Assembly: GCA_044866075.1 (NCBI GenBank)
Contig: JBIOTQ010000019.1
Span: 1 to 23,545, forward strand
DNA: 23,545 nucleotides
Origin: JBASRP01 sp044866075
GTDB lineage: Bacteria > Actinomycetota > AC-67
Direction of reading: 5' to 3'
In this document: piece by piece, positions 6,391 to 12,563 of the stretch
How positions within the stretch are numbered: position 1 is the first letter of the stretch
Layout: each line of letters opens with the position of its first letter
The notes under the pieces: model-generated
Seen by the model: only the letters and a program-made list of their open reading frames with translations
Told to the model about the DNA's origin: nothing
Database searches by the model: none
Made by a program: the position numbers and the translations under genes

Positions 6391-7307
6391 CCGCTCCGCC
6401 GCTCGTCGTCGAGGTCGAGCGCTCCGGCCTCGTCGAGAGCACGCACCTCGTCGACGTCGCGATCGTTAGCCGCGGCGGTGAGGTCGAGGCGAGCGCGGGA
6501 GTGGCTGATACGCTCGCGTACCTCCGGTCCACGGCGAAGCCGATCCAAGCGGCGGTGTGCATCGACGCGGGTTGGAAACCGCCGGACGAGGAATGCGTCG
6601 CCGTCGCCTGCGCCTCGCACAACGGGGAGCCCGCGCACCTGGCCGTCGTGGAGAGGATCCTCGCGGCGGCGGATCTCGACGAATCCGAGCTCCGCTGTCC
6701 GCCCGCGCACCCACGGGAGCAGTTCGCGCGCGAACCGAAACCGATCTTGCACAACTGTTCGGGGAAGCACGCGGCGATGCTCGCGACGGCGGTGGCCAAC
6801 GACTGGCCGCGCGACGACTACCGCGCGCCCGACCACCCTCTCCAGCGCGCGGTCGCGGAGCTCCTCGCGACGCTCGCCGGCAAGCCTGCGGAGACTATCG
6901 GCGTTGACGGCTGCGGCGTGCCGACGTTCGCGTACCGCCTGCAGGACGCGGCCCGCGTGTTCGCCGGAATCGAAGAAGCAGCGCCGTACCCCGTGTCCGC
7001 CATGCGGGCGCACCCGTTCCTCGTCGCCGGGACGGGACGCTTGTGCACGGCGGTCCTCGACGCCGTTCCCGCCGTCGTCGTCAAGGTCGGCGCGGAGGGC
7101 ATGTTCTGCGGCGCGTTCATCAACGCCGGCATGGGGTTCGCGCTCAAAGCGCGCGACGGCGCGATGCGCGGCGCCGAGGCGGCCGTTCTCGAAACACTTC
7201 GGTTCCTCGGCGCCGACGTCCCGACGGGCCTTGCACCTCCGCCCGTCCTCGGCGGAGGCCTCCCCGTCGGGACCTTCCGCGTGCGAGGCAAGCTCAGCCG
7301 CTCGTGA
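6387..7307 (+). CDS. Asparaginase (Asparaginase_II family, PF06089-type)
   Basis: A 306-residue protein starting at GTG 6387 (VTAPPLVVEVERSGLVESTH), which overlaps the metallophosphoesterase stop by 4 nt. It shows the ordered signatures of the actinobacterial/rhizobial asparaginase family: RSTAKPIQAA, VACASHNGEPAHL, HNCSGKHAAML, HPLQRAV, DGCGVPTFAYRL, AHPFLVAGTGRL, VVKVGAEGMFCGA. The expected reaction is hydrolysis of L-asparagine to aspartate and ammonia. No signal peptide is seen, so it is cytoplasmic. Upstream in-frame sequence reaching back to 6156 lies inside the phosphoesterase and is not part of the protein. A hairpin with a short T-run follows. Confidence 0.88.
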   Translation: MTAPPLVVEVERSGLVESTHLVDVAIVSRGGEVEASAGVADTLAYLRSTAKPIQAAVCIDAGWKPPDEECVAVACASHNGEPAHLAVVERILAAADLDESELRCPPAHPREQFAREPKPILHNCSGKHAAMLATAVANDWPRDDYRAPDHPLQRAVAELLATLAGKPAETIGVDGCGVPTFAYRLQDAARVFAGIEEAAPYPVSAMRAHPFLVAGTGRLCTAVLDAVPAVVVKVGAEGMFCGAFINAGMGFALKARDGAMRGAEAAVLETLRFLGADVPTGLAPPPVLGGGLPVGTFRVRGKLSRS

Positions 7308-7325
7308 CCTGCCCGTTCGCAAAAT

Positions 7326-7381
7326 GCTATCGGGTGCTTGCTGCTAGCTTGCAGTGCCCTTCTGGCTGCGATAGCCTGATT
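7326..7381 (+). terminator. Probable terminator or leader hairpin after the asparaginase gene
   Basis: GCTATCG (7326-7332) pairs with CGATAGC (7369-7375). Inside, GGGTGC pairs with wobbles to GTGCCC, and CTGC pairs with GCAG. A TTTT stretch follows shortly. It lies 18 nt after the stop and could end the transcript or act in the leader of the XRE gene. Confidence 0.45.
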
Positions 7382-7438
7382 TTCGGCTTCTAGGCAGTGG
7401 CGAAAACGAGGTAGGGATCACGACTTAGGGAGCGGTCG

Positions 7439-7906
7439 TTGCGAGTACGGGAGCTCGGGCGGTTCATCCGCGATCAGCGTGGCGCCTCGCGCCTTTCCCT
7501 CCGCAAGCTGTCGAAGCTCGCGGGCATCTCCAACCCCTACCTCTCCCAGATCGAGCGCGGCCTGCGCCGGCCGAGCGCCGAGATCCTCCAGGCGATCGCC
7601 AAGGCGCTGCGCATCTCCGCCGAAACCCTTTACGTCAAGGCCGGTATCCTCGAGGAGCGGACGGACAACGTCGACCTCGAGGTGACGATCCGGCGCGACG
7701 CCACGATCACGCAGAAGCAGAAGCAGATCCTCCTCGACCTCTATCAAGGCTTCCAGAAGGAAGCGGGGACGAAGCCGCGACGCGCGCAGGTCCGCAAGGT
7801 CGCAGCGGCGAAGCGCTCGGCTCCCCGCAAAGCGGCATCCAAGACTCCGTCGCGCACGCCGCGGCCCCGCAAGGCGGCCAAGCGCGCGACGCGGAGGACC
7901 CGATGA
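7439..7906 (+). CDS. XRE-family HTH regulator with a basic Lys/Ala/Arg/Pro-rich tail
   Basis: A 155-residue protein. Residues 5-65 form a Cro/C1-type helix-turn-helix: RELGRFIRDQRGASRLSLRKLSKLAG, recognition helix ISNPYLSQIERGLRRPS, then ILQAIAKALRIS. A helical segment follows (about 75-105). The last 45 residues are nearly all K, R, A, P, S and T with AAK/RKAA repeats, like the tails of histone H1-like or HbhA proteins, and probably bind DNA or polyanions. The start is TTG 7439, chosen because GGGAG (7428-7432) lies 6 nt upstream and it brings the whole HTH in frame. The next gene encodes an HbhA-like protein; Mycobacterium has the same regulator-hbhA pairing (Rv0474-Rv0475), so this regulator may control it. 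Confidence 0.85.
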   Translation: MRVRELGRFIRDQRGASRLSLRKLSKLAGISNPYLSQIERGLRRPSAEILQAIAKALRISAETLYVKAGILEERTDNVDLEVTIRRDATITQKQKQILLDLYQGFQKEAGTKPRRAQVRKVAAAKRSAPRKAASKTPSRTPRPRKAAKRATRRTR

Positions 7907-7917
7907 CCACATGCTTC

Positions 7918-7980
7918 GGCGGGAGGGCGGAGACACAGGCTCTCTGTGGCCCTCACCCGGCTCCCCTTCGCTCTCCCGCC
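7918..7980 (+). other. Inverted repeat in the leader of the HbhA-like gene
   Basis: GGCGGGAG (7918-7925) can pair with CTCCCGCC (7973-7980). A small CACAG/CTGTG hairpin (7934-7948) lies between them. The 110-nt gap holds no gene. The structure could be an attenuator or an operator for the adjacent XRE regulator. Confidence 0.35.
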
Positions 7981-8016
7981 TCAATCCTCGATCTGATCGG
8001 GAAGGGGGTGTAACGA

Positions 8017-8472
8017 ATGAGCACGGCGAAGAAGGCGCTCTACGCGGCGGTCGGAGCCGGCGATCTGGCGCTCGAGCAGGCGAAGGGCCTTCCTAAGAGG
8101 GTTACGAGCCTCCCGATACAGATCATCGACTCGGCCGGCGAGATCCGTAACCTCCCGAGCAAGGCTGCATCGCTTCGGAGCGACGGGCGTACGCGCGTGA
8201 CCAAGGTCTACAAGACCGCATCCACGCGGATCGACAAGCTCACGACGAAGTCTCGTAAGCGTGCGACGAAGACGATCAACGATCTGTCGAAGCGCGGCGA
8301 GAAGCTCGTGAAGCGCATCTCGAAGTCGGGCCCGACCAAGCGTGCGCTCGAGCAGACGAAGAATGCTCGCTCGCGCGTGAAGGCGGCGGCGACGTCCGTC
8401 CGTAAGGCCGCGAAGGCCGACACGAAGGCCGTCGCGGCGGCGGCGGAGACCGTCGTCGAGCAGGCGGGATAA
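8017..8472 (+). CDS. HbhA/phasin-like lysine-rich helical protein
   Basis: A 151-residue basic, all-helical protein with no cysteine and no signal peptide. The N-terminus KKALYAAVGAGDLALEQAKG closely resembles the LLAALGAADLALATV start of mycobacterial heparin-binding haemagglutinin. The rest is amphipathic coiled coil with many lysine and arginine residues, ending in alternating K/A stretches (RKAAKADTKAVAAAAE). HbhA is a surface adhesin in Mycobacterium; relatives bind lipid or storage bodies like phasins, or act in nucleoid or cell organisation. Which applies here cannot be told. GAAGGGGG (8001-8008) is the ribosome binding site. The XRE gene upstream and the terminator downstream define a two-gene unit. 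Confidence 0.75.
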   Translation: MSTAKKALYAAVGAGDLALEQAKGLPKRVTSLPIQIIDSAGEIRNLPSKAASLRSDGRTRVTKVYKTASTRIDKLTTKSRKRATKTINDLSKRGEKLVKRISKSGPTKRALEQTKNARSRVKAAATSVRKAAKADTKAVAAAAETVVEQAG

Positions 8473-8490
8473 GGCCGAACGACGCAACCT

Positions 8491-8517
8491 GGAAGCCCGG
8501 CATAACGCCGGGCTTCC
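8491..8517 (+). terminator. Factor-independent terminator-like hairpin after the HbhA-like gene
   Basis: A perfect 11-bp stem, GGAAGCCCGGC / GCCGGGCTTCC, with a 5-nt loop ATAAC, 18 nt after the stop. There is no T-tract, which is common for actinobacterial terminators. Confidence 0.75.
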
Positions 8518-8557
8518 GCACGTTTACACGCCCGATGGGTGCTTCCGGAGCCCCTGC

Positions 8558-8563
8558 TACGCT
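8558..8563 (+). promoter_or_regulatory. Possible -10 box of the acyltransferase-mshA unit
   Basis: TACGCT lies 10 nt before ATG 8574, right after the upstream terminator. Spacing is slightly longer than in the other leaderless-type promoters here, so the call is tentative. Confidence 0.35.
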
Positions 8564-8573
8564 GGCCCGCGGC

Positions 8574-9566
8574 ATGCCGACGGCGGTGCACAACGACCCC
8601 GCCGCGTTCGCCGCGCTGGCACGTCGGTGGCGGACGCTTCTCGACCGCGACCCGGCCGCCAGCGTCTTCCACACCCCGCAGTACCTCGCCACGTGGTGGA
8701 GCGAGTTCGGCGCCGGCGCCACCCCGCGGATCGTCGAGATCTCCGACGGCGACGCCCTGCAGGGCATCGCCGCGCTGGCCCTCGGGCCCGGCGGCCGGAT
8801 GAGCTTCGCCGGCGACCACGACACCACCGACTACCGCGGCCCCGTGTCCGCGCCCGAGGATCGCGACGAGATCGCCGCAGCAGTCCTCGCGGCCGTCGCG
8901 GACGACGCCTGGACGAGCTTCGAGATGGACGGGCTCGCCGCCGACTCGGGCTGGATCGAAGCCCTGACCAACGCCGCGAAAGACGCGGGGTACCCCGTGA
9001 CCGAGACCGCGCACGAGGCGTGTCCGCGCGTGGCGATCCCGAACGCGTCGTTCGAGGCCTATCTCGCGTCGATCTCGGGGAAGCTGCGCCACGAGATCCT
9101 TCGCAAGGCGCGTCGGCTCGAGCGCGACGCCGGGGCGTACGAGGTCCGGCTCGCGACCGAACAGACCCTCGACGACGACCTCGAGAAGTTCTTCGCGATG
9201 CACCGATCCTCGGACGGCCCGAAGGGCCGCTTCATGCACGAAGGGATGGCGACCTTCTTCGGCAGCTTCGCGTGGATGCTCTTCTCACAGGACTGGTTGC
9301 GCCTCGCGCTGCTCGAGATCGCCGGCGAGCCGTGGGCCGGCGTCTACGCGTTCCGCTACGGCGACTCCTGGGACGTATGGAACTCGGCGTTCGATCACGC
9401 GAGGCGCGAGCTGGCGCCCGGCATGGTCCTGATGGCCGAATGCATCCGGCTCGCCGCGGAGGAGGGCTGCACCGTCTTCGATTTCCTGCGTGGCACCGAG
9501 CCGTACAAGTACCGGTTCGGTGCCGTCGACGTTCCTATCGTTCGGCTCTTGGTCGAGCGCGGATGA
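8574..9566 (+). CDS. BioF2/FemAB-like GNAT acyltransferase (Acetyltransf_6 type)
   Basis: A 330-residue cytoplasmic protein with a double-GNAT layout. The N-terminal half has the VFHTPQYLATWWSEFG segment typical of CelD/BcsL and FemAB relatives. The C-terminal half has ISGKLRHEILRKARRLERDAG, then EIAGEPWAGVYAFRYGDSWDVWNSAFDHARRELAPGMVL and a final EGCTVFDFLRGTEPYKYRFG, the conserved signature of this family. Such enzymes transfer acyl or aminoacyl groups to sugars, peptides or lipids. The stop overlaps the mshA start as ATGA, so a role beside the glycosyltransferase is likely, but no such role is established. Start: ATG 8574 is preferred over ATG 8535, which would run through the promoter-like TACGCT. 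Confidence 0.8.
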   Translation: MPTAVHNDPAAFAALARRWRTLLDRDPAASVFHTPQYLATWWSEFGAGATPRIVEISDGDALQGIAALALGPGGRMSFAGDHDTTDYRGPVSAPEDRDEIAAAVLAAVADDAWTSFEMDGLAADSGWIEALTNAAKDAGYPVTETAHEACPRVAIPNASFEAYLASISGKLRHEILRKARRLERDAGAYEVRLATEQTLDDDLEKFFAMHRSSDGPKGRFMHEGMATFFGSFAWMLFSQDWLRLALLEIAGEPWAGVYAFRYGDSWDVWNSAFDHARRELAPGMVLMAECIRLAAEEGCTVFDFLRGTEPYKYRFGAVDVPIVRLLVERG

Positions 9567-10861
9567 CGATGCAGGAGCCTCGGCAGGGCGTGCCGCGGGT
9601 CCGGCCCGCGAACGTCGAGCGCGTCGCGCTCGTTTCCGTGCACACCTGCCCGCTCGACCAGCCGGGGCTCGGCGACTCGGGTGGGATGAACGTCTACGTC
9701 CGCTCGGTCGCGCGGCGGCTCGCCGAGATGGGCGTGGAGGTCGACATCTTCACGCGCGCGGCCGGGCCCGAGCAGCACGTCGTCGACGTCGATCCGGGTG
9801 TGCGGGTCGTGCATCTCGAAGCCGGACCGGACCGGCCGGTCGAGAAGGAAGAGCTGCCGCGCTACCTGACGGAATTCCTGGGCGCGATGATGCGCTTCGA
9901 AGGGGAGGAGTCCGCGCGCATCAACGTCGCGTCTCCCATCTACGATGTCGTGCACTCGCACTACTGGCTGTCCGGATGGATCGGCCGTCTCGCGCGCGAG
10001 CGCTGGCGCATCCCGCTCGTCCACTCGTTCCACACCCTTGGACGCGTGAAGAACCGAACGCTCGCGCCCGGCGAATCACCCGAGCCGGCCGGACGGATCA
10101 GCGGAGAACAACGCGTCGTCCAGGCCGCGGATTGCATCCTCGCGCCGACGATCGGCGAGGCGGCCGATCTCGTGAACCTGTACGGCGCCGAGCCCCGGCA
10201 CGTGCGGGTGATCGCGCCCGGTGTGGACACCGACGTATTCACGCCGGGGGATCGCGAGGAGGCGAAGGCCTCACTCGGGCTTTCCGGCAGTCGTGTGATC
10301 CTCTTCGTCGGCCGCTTGCAGCCCTTGAAACAACCGGAGGTTGCCGTCCGCGCGGTGGCCGAACTGGCGCGGCGCGACCCCGATCTCACGGGCCGCATCA
10401 ACCTCGTCGTCCTGGGCGGGCCATCGGGACGAGGCGGTGTTCAGCCGGAGTCGCTGACGAGGCTCGCGGCCGACCTCGGCATCGCCGACGCCGTCCGGCT
10501 GGACGGCGCGATCCCTCACGACGACCTCCCGCGGTACTATCGCGCCGCCGATGCCGTCTTGATCCCCTCGCGGAGCGAGTCCTTCGGTCTCGTGGCGATC
10601 GAAGCCTCCGCCTGCGGTGCTCCGGTCGTCGCGTCCGACGTGGGTGGTTTGGGCGTGACCGTCCGGGACGGCGTGACGGGGCTGCTCGTCCCGAGCTTCG
10701 AGCCGGTCGCGTACGCGGATGCCCTGTCACGCGTGCTCTCCGACGCGGCGACGGCGGGGGCAATGGGGACGGCGGGATCTCACTTCGCGCGGCGCTTCGA
10801 CTGGCGCCGCGCCTCGATCGACCTTCTGGCCGTCTACGAAGAGCTCGTTCAACCCGCCTGA
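9563..10861 (+). CDS. mshA: MshA-like glycosyltransferase (D-inositol-3-phosphate glycosyltransferase)
   Basis: A 432-residue GT-B, GT4-family enzyme. The N-terminal domain has HTCPLDQPGLGDSGGMNVYV (residues 27-46), VHSHYWLSGWIGRLA and SFHTLGRVKN. The C-terminal domain has VIAPGVDTDVFTPGDR, FVGRLQPLKQPEVAVRAVAEL and the nucleotide-sugar site PSRSESFGLVAIEASACGAPVVASDVGGL. These match MshA, which joins GlcNAc from UDP-GlcNAc to inositol-3-phosphate, the first step of mycothiol synthesis. A close GT4 relative with another acceptor remains possible. The YbjN-domain gene downstream also follows mshA in mycobacteria, which supports the call. No mshB, mshC or mshD is in the window; in most actinobacteria they are scattered anyway. 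Confidence 0.82.
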   Translation: MTMQEPRQGVPRVRPANVERVALVSVHTCPLDQPGLGDSGGMNVYVRSVARRLAEMGVEVDIFTRAAGPEQHVVDVDPGVRVVHLEAGPDRPVEKEELPRYLTEFLGAMMRFEGEESARINVASPIYDVVHSHYWLSGWIGRLARERWRIPLVHSFHTLGRVKNRTLAPGESPEPAGRISGEQRVVQAADCILAPTIGEAADLVNLYGAEPRHVRVIAPGVDTDVFTPGDREEAKASLGLSGSRVILFVGRLQPLKQPEVAVRAVAELARRDPDLTGRINLVVLGGPSGRGGVQPESLTRLAADLGIADAVRLDGAIPHDDLPRYYRAADAVLIPSRSESFGLVAIEASACGAPVVASDVGGLGVTVRDGVTGLLVPSFEPVAYADALSRVLSDAATAGAMGTAGSHFARRFDWRRASIDLLAVYEELVQPA

Positions 10862-10892
10862 GCGGCGGGCCCGCGCCGCGGGCTCCTGCTCG

Positions 10893-10898
10893 TACAAT
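10893..10898 (+). promoter_or_regulatory. Probable -10 box of the GNAT gene at 10906 (leaderless)
   Basis: TACAAT ends 7 nt before ATG 10906. The box overlaps an alternative in-frame ATG at 10897, which argues for 10906 as the true start. Confidence 0.55.
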
Positions 10899-10905
10899 GG
10901 CCGCG

Positions 10906-11439
10906 ATGGTCAAGGGTCGCCGCGTGACGCTCCGCCGGGTCGAGCCGGCCGACTACCCGCACATCCTGCGGTGGCAGAACGATCAGGTCGTCTTCCGCTG
11001 GATGGACTACACGCGTCCGTTCACCGCGGAGGACATCAAGGAATCGGAGGAGCGCGCGACGGTCGAGGGACACCCGTTCATCATCGACGTCGGCGGCAAG
11101 CCGCTTGGGCGTATCGGCCTCAACAACTTCAGGCCTCGCGATCGGATCGCCTCGCTCTACATCTTCGTGGGCGATCGCGAGTCGTGGGGGCAGGGCTACG
11201 GGCGCGACGCCCTCATGACGCTCCTCGCGTACGCCTTCGACACGTGCAACCTTCGCATGGTCGAACTCTGGACCCTCGCGGACAACGAACGCGCGCTGCG
11301 TCTCTACAAGTCGTGCGGTTTCGTCGAGGAAGCCCGGCTGCGCGCGCGCTCGTGGATAGAGGGTGAGTACATCGATCATCTGATCATGAGCATCACCGCG
11401 CAGGAATTCGGGCGGATCCGAGCCGATTACGGCATCTGA
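10906..11439 (+). CDS. GNAT N-acetyltransferase (RimJ/RimL or SpeG-like)
   Basis: A 177-residue single-domain acetyltransferase. It begins with VTLRRVEPADYPHILRWQND, as in RimJ/RimL-type proteins. The acetyl-CoA site is at VGDRESWGQGYGRDAL, followed by LLAYAFDTCNLRMVELWTLADNERALRLYKSCGFVEEARLR, the conserved C-terminal half of the family. The acceptor (a protein N-terminus, polyamine or antibiotic) cannot be read from sequence. ATG 10906 is chosen over ATG 10897 because a -10 box occupies 10893-10898. The YbjN-domain gene starts 5 nt after its stop, so they form a unit. Confidence 0.88.
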   Translation: MVKGRRVTLRRVEPADYPHILRWQNDQVVFRWMDYTRPFTAEDIKESEERATVEGHPFIIDVGGKPLGRIGLNNFRPRDRIASLYIFVGDRESWGQGYGRDALMTLLAYAFDTCNLRMVELWTLADNERALRLYKSCGFVEEARLRARSWIEGEYIDHLIMSITAQEFGRIRADYGI

Positions 11440-11444
11440 CCTCC

Positions 11445-11906
11445 GTGGCCGGGGTCACGGAGATCATCGCCTCCTATCTCGCCGATCGTGACATCCGTAA
11501 TGAGCGCGTCTCCGACAACGATTGGGCGCTACAGTTACGCGGCGAGAAGAAGTTCTCGATCACCGTTCTCCTCGCGGTGCGGGAACGCACGCTGAGCATC
11601 GAATCGTTCTTCATCCGCCGCGCGGCGGAGAACCACGCCGACTTCTATCGCATGTTCTTGCGCGCGAACATGCGCGTGTACGGCGTGCGCTTCGCGATCG
11701 ACGACGTGGGCGACGTGTTCCTCGTCGGGCGCGTTCCGCTCGACGCCGTGAACGACGAAGAGCTCGATCGATTGCTCGGCGCGATCCTCACCACATCCGA
11801 CGAGATGTTCATGCCGGCGATCGAAGTTGGTTTCGCGTCGTATCTCGCGCGCGATATGGCGTGGAGAGCCGCGCAAAAATTTGCGGAACCGACCGTTCGA
11901 GAATGA
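11445..11906 (+). CDS. YbjN domain-containing protein
   Basis: A 153-residue protein starting at GTG 11445, 5 nt after the GNAT stop. It resembles the type III-chaperone-like YbjN fold: an N-terminal helix (ITEIIASYL-like, read here as VTEIIASYLADRDI), strands in WALQLRGEKKFSITVLLAVRERTLSIESFF, a central FYRMFLRANMRVYGVRFAIDDVGDVFLVGRVPLD, and C-terminal helices. This matches the family found next to mshA in mycobacteria (Rv0487). Its molecular function is unknown. The gene ends just before the promoter of the structured-RNA region. Confidence 0.75.
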   Translation: MAGVTEIIASYLADRDIRNERVSDNDWALQLRGEKKFSITVLLAVRERTLSIESFFIRRAAENHADFYRMFLRANMRVYGVRFAIDDVGDVFLVGRVPLDAVNDEELDRLLGAILTTSDEMFMPAIEVGFASYLARDMAWRAAQKFAEPTVRE

Positions 11907-11954
11907 CCAGGGTTTTTCCCCGTTTTTTCGAGACGACCAGGGATTTTGCCGTTC
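11905..11954 (+). repeat. Two direct repeats upstream of the RNA promoter
   Basis: GACCAGGG plus a T-rich stretch and CCGTT occurs at 11905-11924 and, with changes, at 11935-11953, a 30-nt period (about three helical turns). It lies just upstream of the -35 box at 11955, where an activator or repressor could bind. The first copy also makes GGGTTTTTCCCC followed by TTTTTT, a weak terminator-like element for the YbjN gene. Confidence 0.4.
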
Positions 11955-11982
11955 TTGACCGCCTTAACGTGCGTGGTATCTT
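11955..11982 (+). promoter_or_regulatory. Sigma-70-type promoter of the structured RNA / surface-protein leader
   Basis: TTGACC (11955-11960), a 16-bp spacer and TATCTT (11977-11982). This is the best -35/-10 pair in the window. The predicted start, at about 11987-11990, coincides with the 5' end of the 15-bp closing helix of the RNA. Confidence 0.7.
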
Positions 11983-11986
11983 TCGC

Positions 11987-12303
11987 GTGCCCCGAGCGGC
12001 CCGGAGCGGGCCGAGTCAGGGAACCGACTGGGGTACCGGCGGGCGGGCTGGCCGTAAGGAGCCCAACCGAGTGGGGGTGCACTATCGGGCCGATGGGATA
12101 GGCCGTCTCGTTGGTCCGGTGGGTAAACTACCAGTAGGGTAAGCGACCCAAAGTCGAACGTCTGTGGGGACTACCACAAGGAAACCGAGACGGTTCGCAG
12201 GAAGGTCGCTCGGGGCACTTAGAGCCCGAGAAGTCTGAGGGCCGGATCGTGCGGATGCCGCAAGGTGTTCGCCGGACCAGCCGGTAAGATCTCTCGGGCT
12301 CTA
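11987..12303 (+). ncRNA. Candidate structured RNA (unclassified; riboswitch-like leader or small RNA gene)
   Basis: No gene is seen here. Bases 11987-12001 (GTGCCCCGAGCGGCC) pair with 12204-12218 (GGTCGCTCGGGGCAC) in a 15-bp helix with one G-U pair. Inside are several short hairpins, for example TGTGG/CCACA around 12160, GGGT/ACCC around 12140, and GGTGG/CTACC around 12120. A second perfect 12-bp helix joins 12220-12231 to 12292-12303. Pairings compete: CTCGGG at 12209-12214 can also pair with CCCGAG at 12225-12230, and CGGCCCG at 11997-12003 can pair with 12007-12013. This is the pattern of a regulated leader. I do not recognise it as RNase P, tmRNA, SRP, 6S, T-box, cobalamin, ydaO or c-di-GMP riboswitch RNA. 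Confidence 0.6.
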
Positions 12304-12563
12304 TGTACGTCTTCTGACCATTCGAAAGACTCGATCGTCCCCTTTCGCGTCTCGCTCGTCCCTCCCGCGACGGCGTGTCCAGTGCGAGATGCTGGCCAGA
12401 TGTGTAGGTCCTTGCGATATTTGGCTCCGCAGGACTACAGAGAATAGCCCGCCTAGGGCATACCCTCCGGCTCTCCTCGCGAACGACAATCCCGCAGACG
12501 CCGGGCAAGCGTCCCGGCACGGTCTGCATAAACATTGCCATCGAGCCCACGGAGGGTGTCCTG
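12304..12563 (+). promoter_or_regulatory. Second part of the leader: Shine-Dalgarno-masking stem of the surface-protein gene
   Basis: No gene is seen in 12304-12563. Bases 12460-12469 (ATACCCTCCG) can pair over 10 bp (one U-G) with 12550-12559, which contains the GGAGGG ribosome binding site (12551-12556) of ATG 12564. GCTC (12470-12473) with GAGC (12543-12546) extends the stem after a bulge. The enclosed part holds a hairpin: GCAGAC-GCCGGG (12494-12505) with CCCGGC (12513-12518) and GTCTGC (12522-12527). A local AGGG/CCCT hairpin (12455-12466) would compete and free the site. This suggests translational control. Confidence 0.5.

Noticed and set aside
11905..11954. CRISPR-like repeats
   Set aside because: Only two imperfect copies, no spacer of regular length beyond the pair and no cas gene.
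11987..12303. RNase P RNA, tmRNA, SRP RNA, T-box, cobalamin, ydaO (c-di-AMP) or GEMM (c-di-GMP) riboswitch
   Set aside because: I looked for their conserved cores (for example GAGGAAAGTCC, TGGNACCGCG, the ydaO GGGGTGAATC element) and did not find them. A short AGTAGGG at about 12133 is not enough for ydaO.
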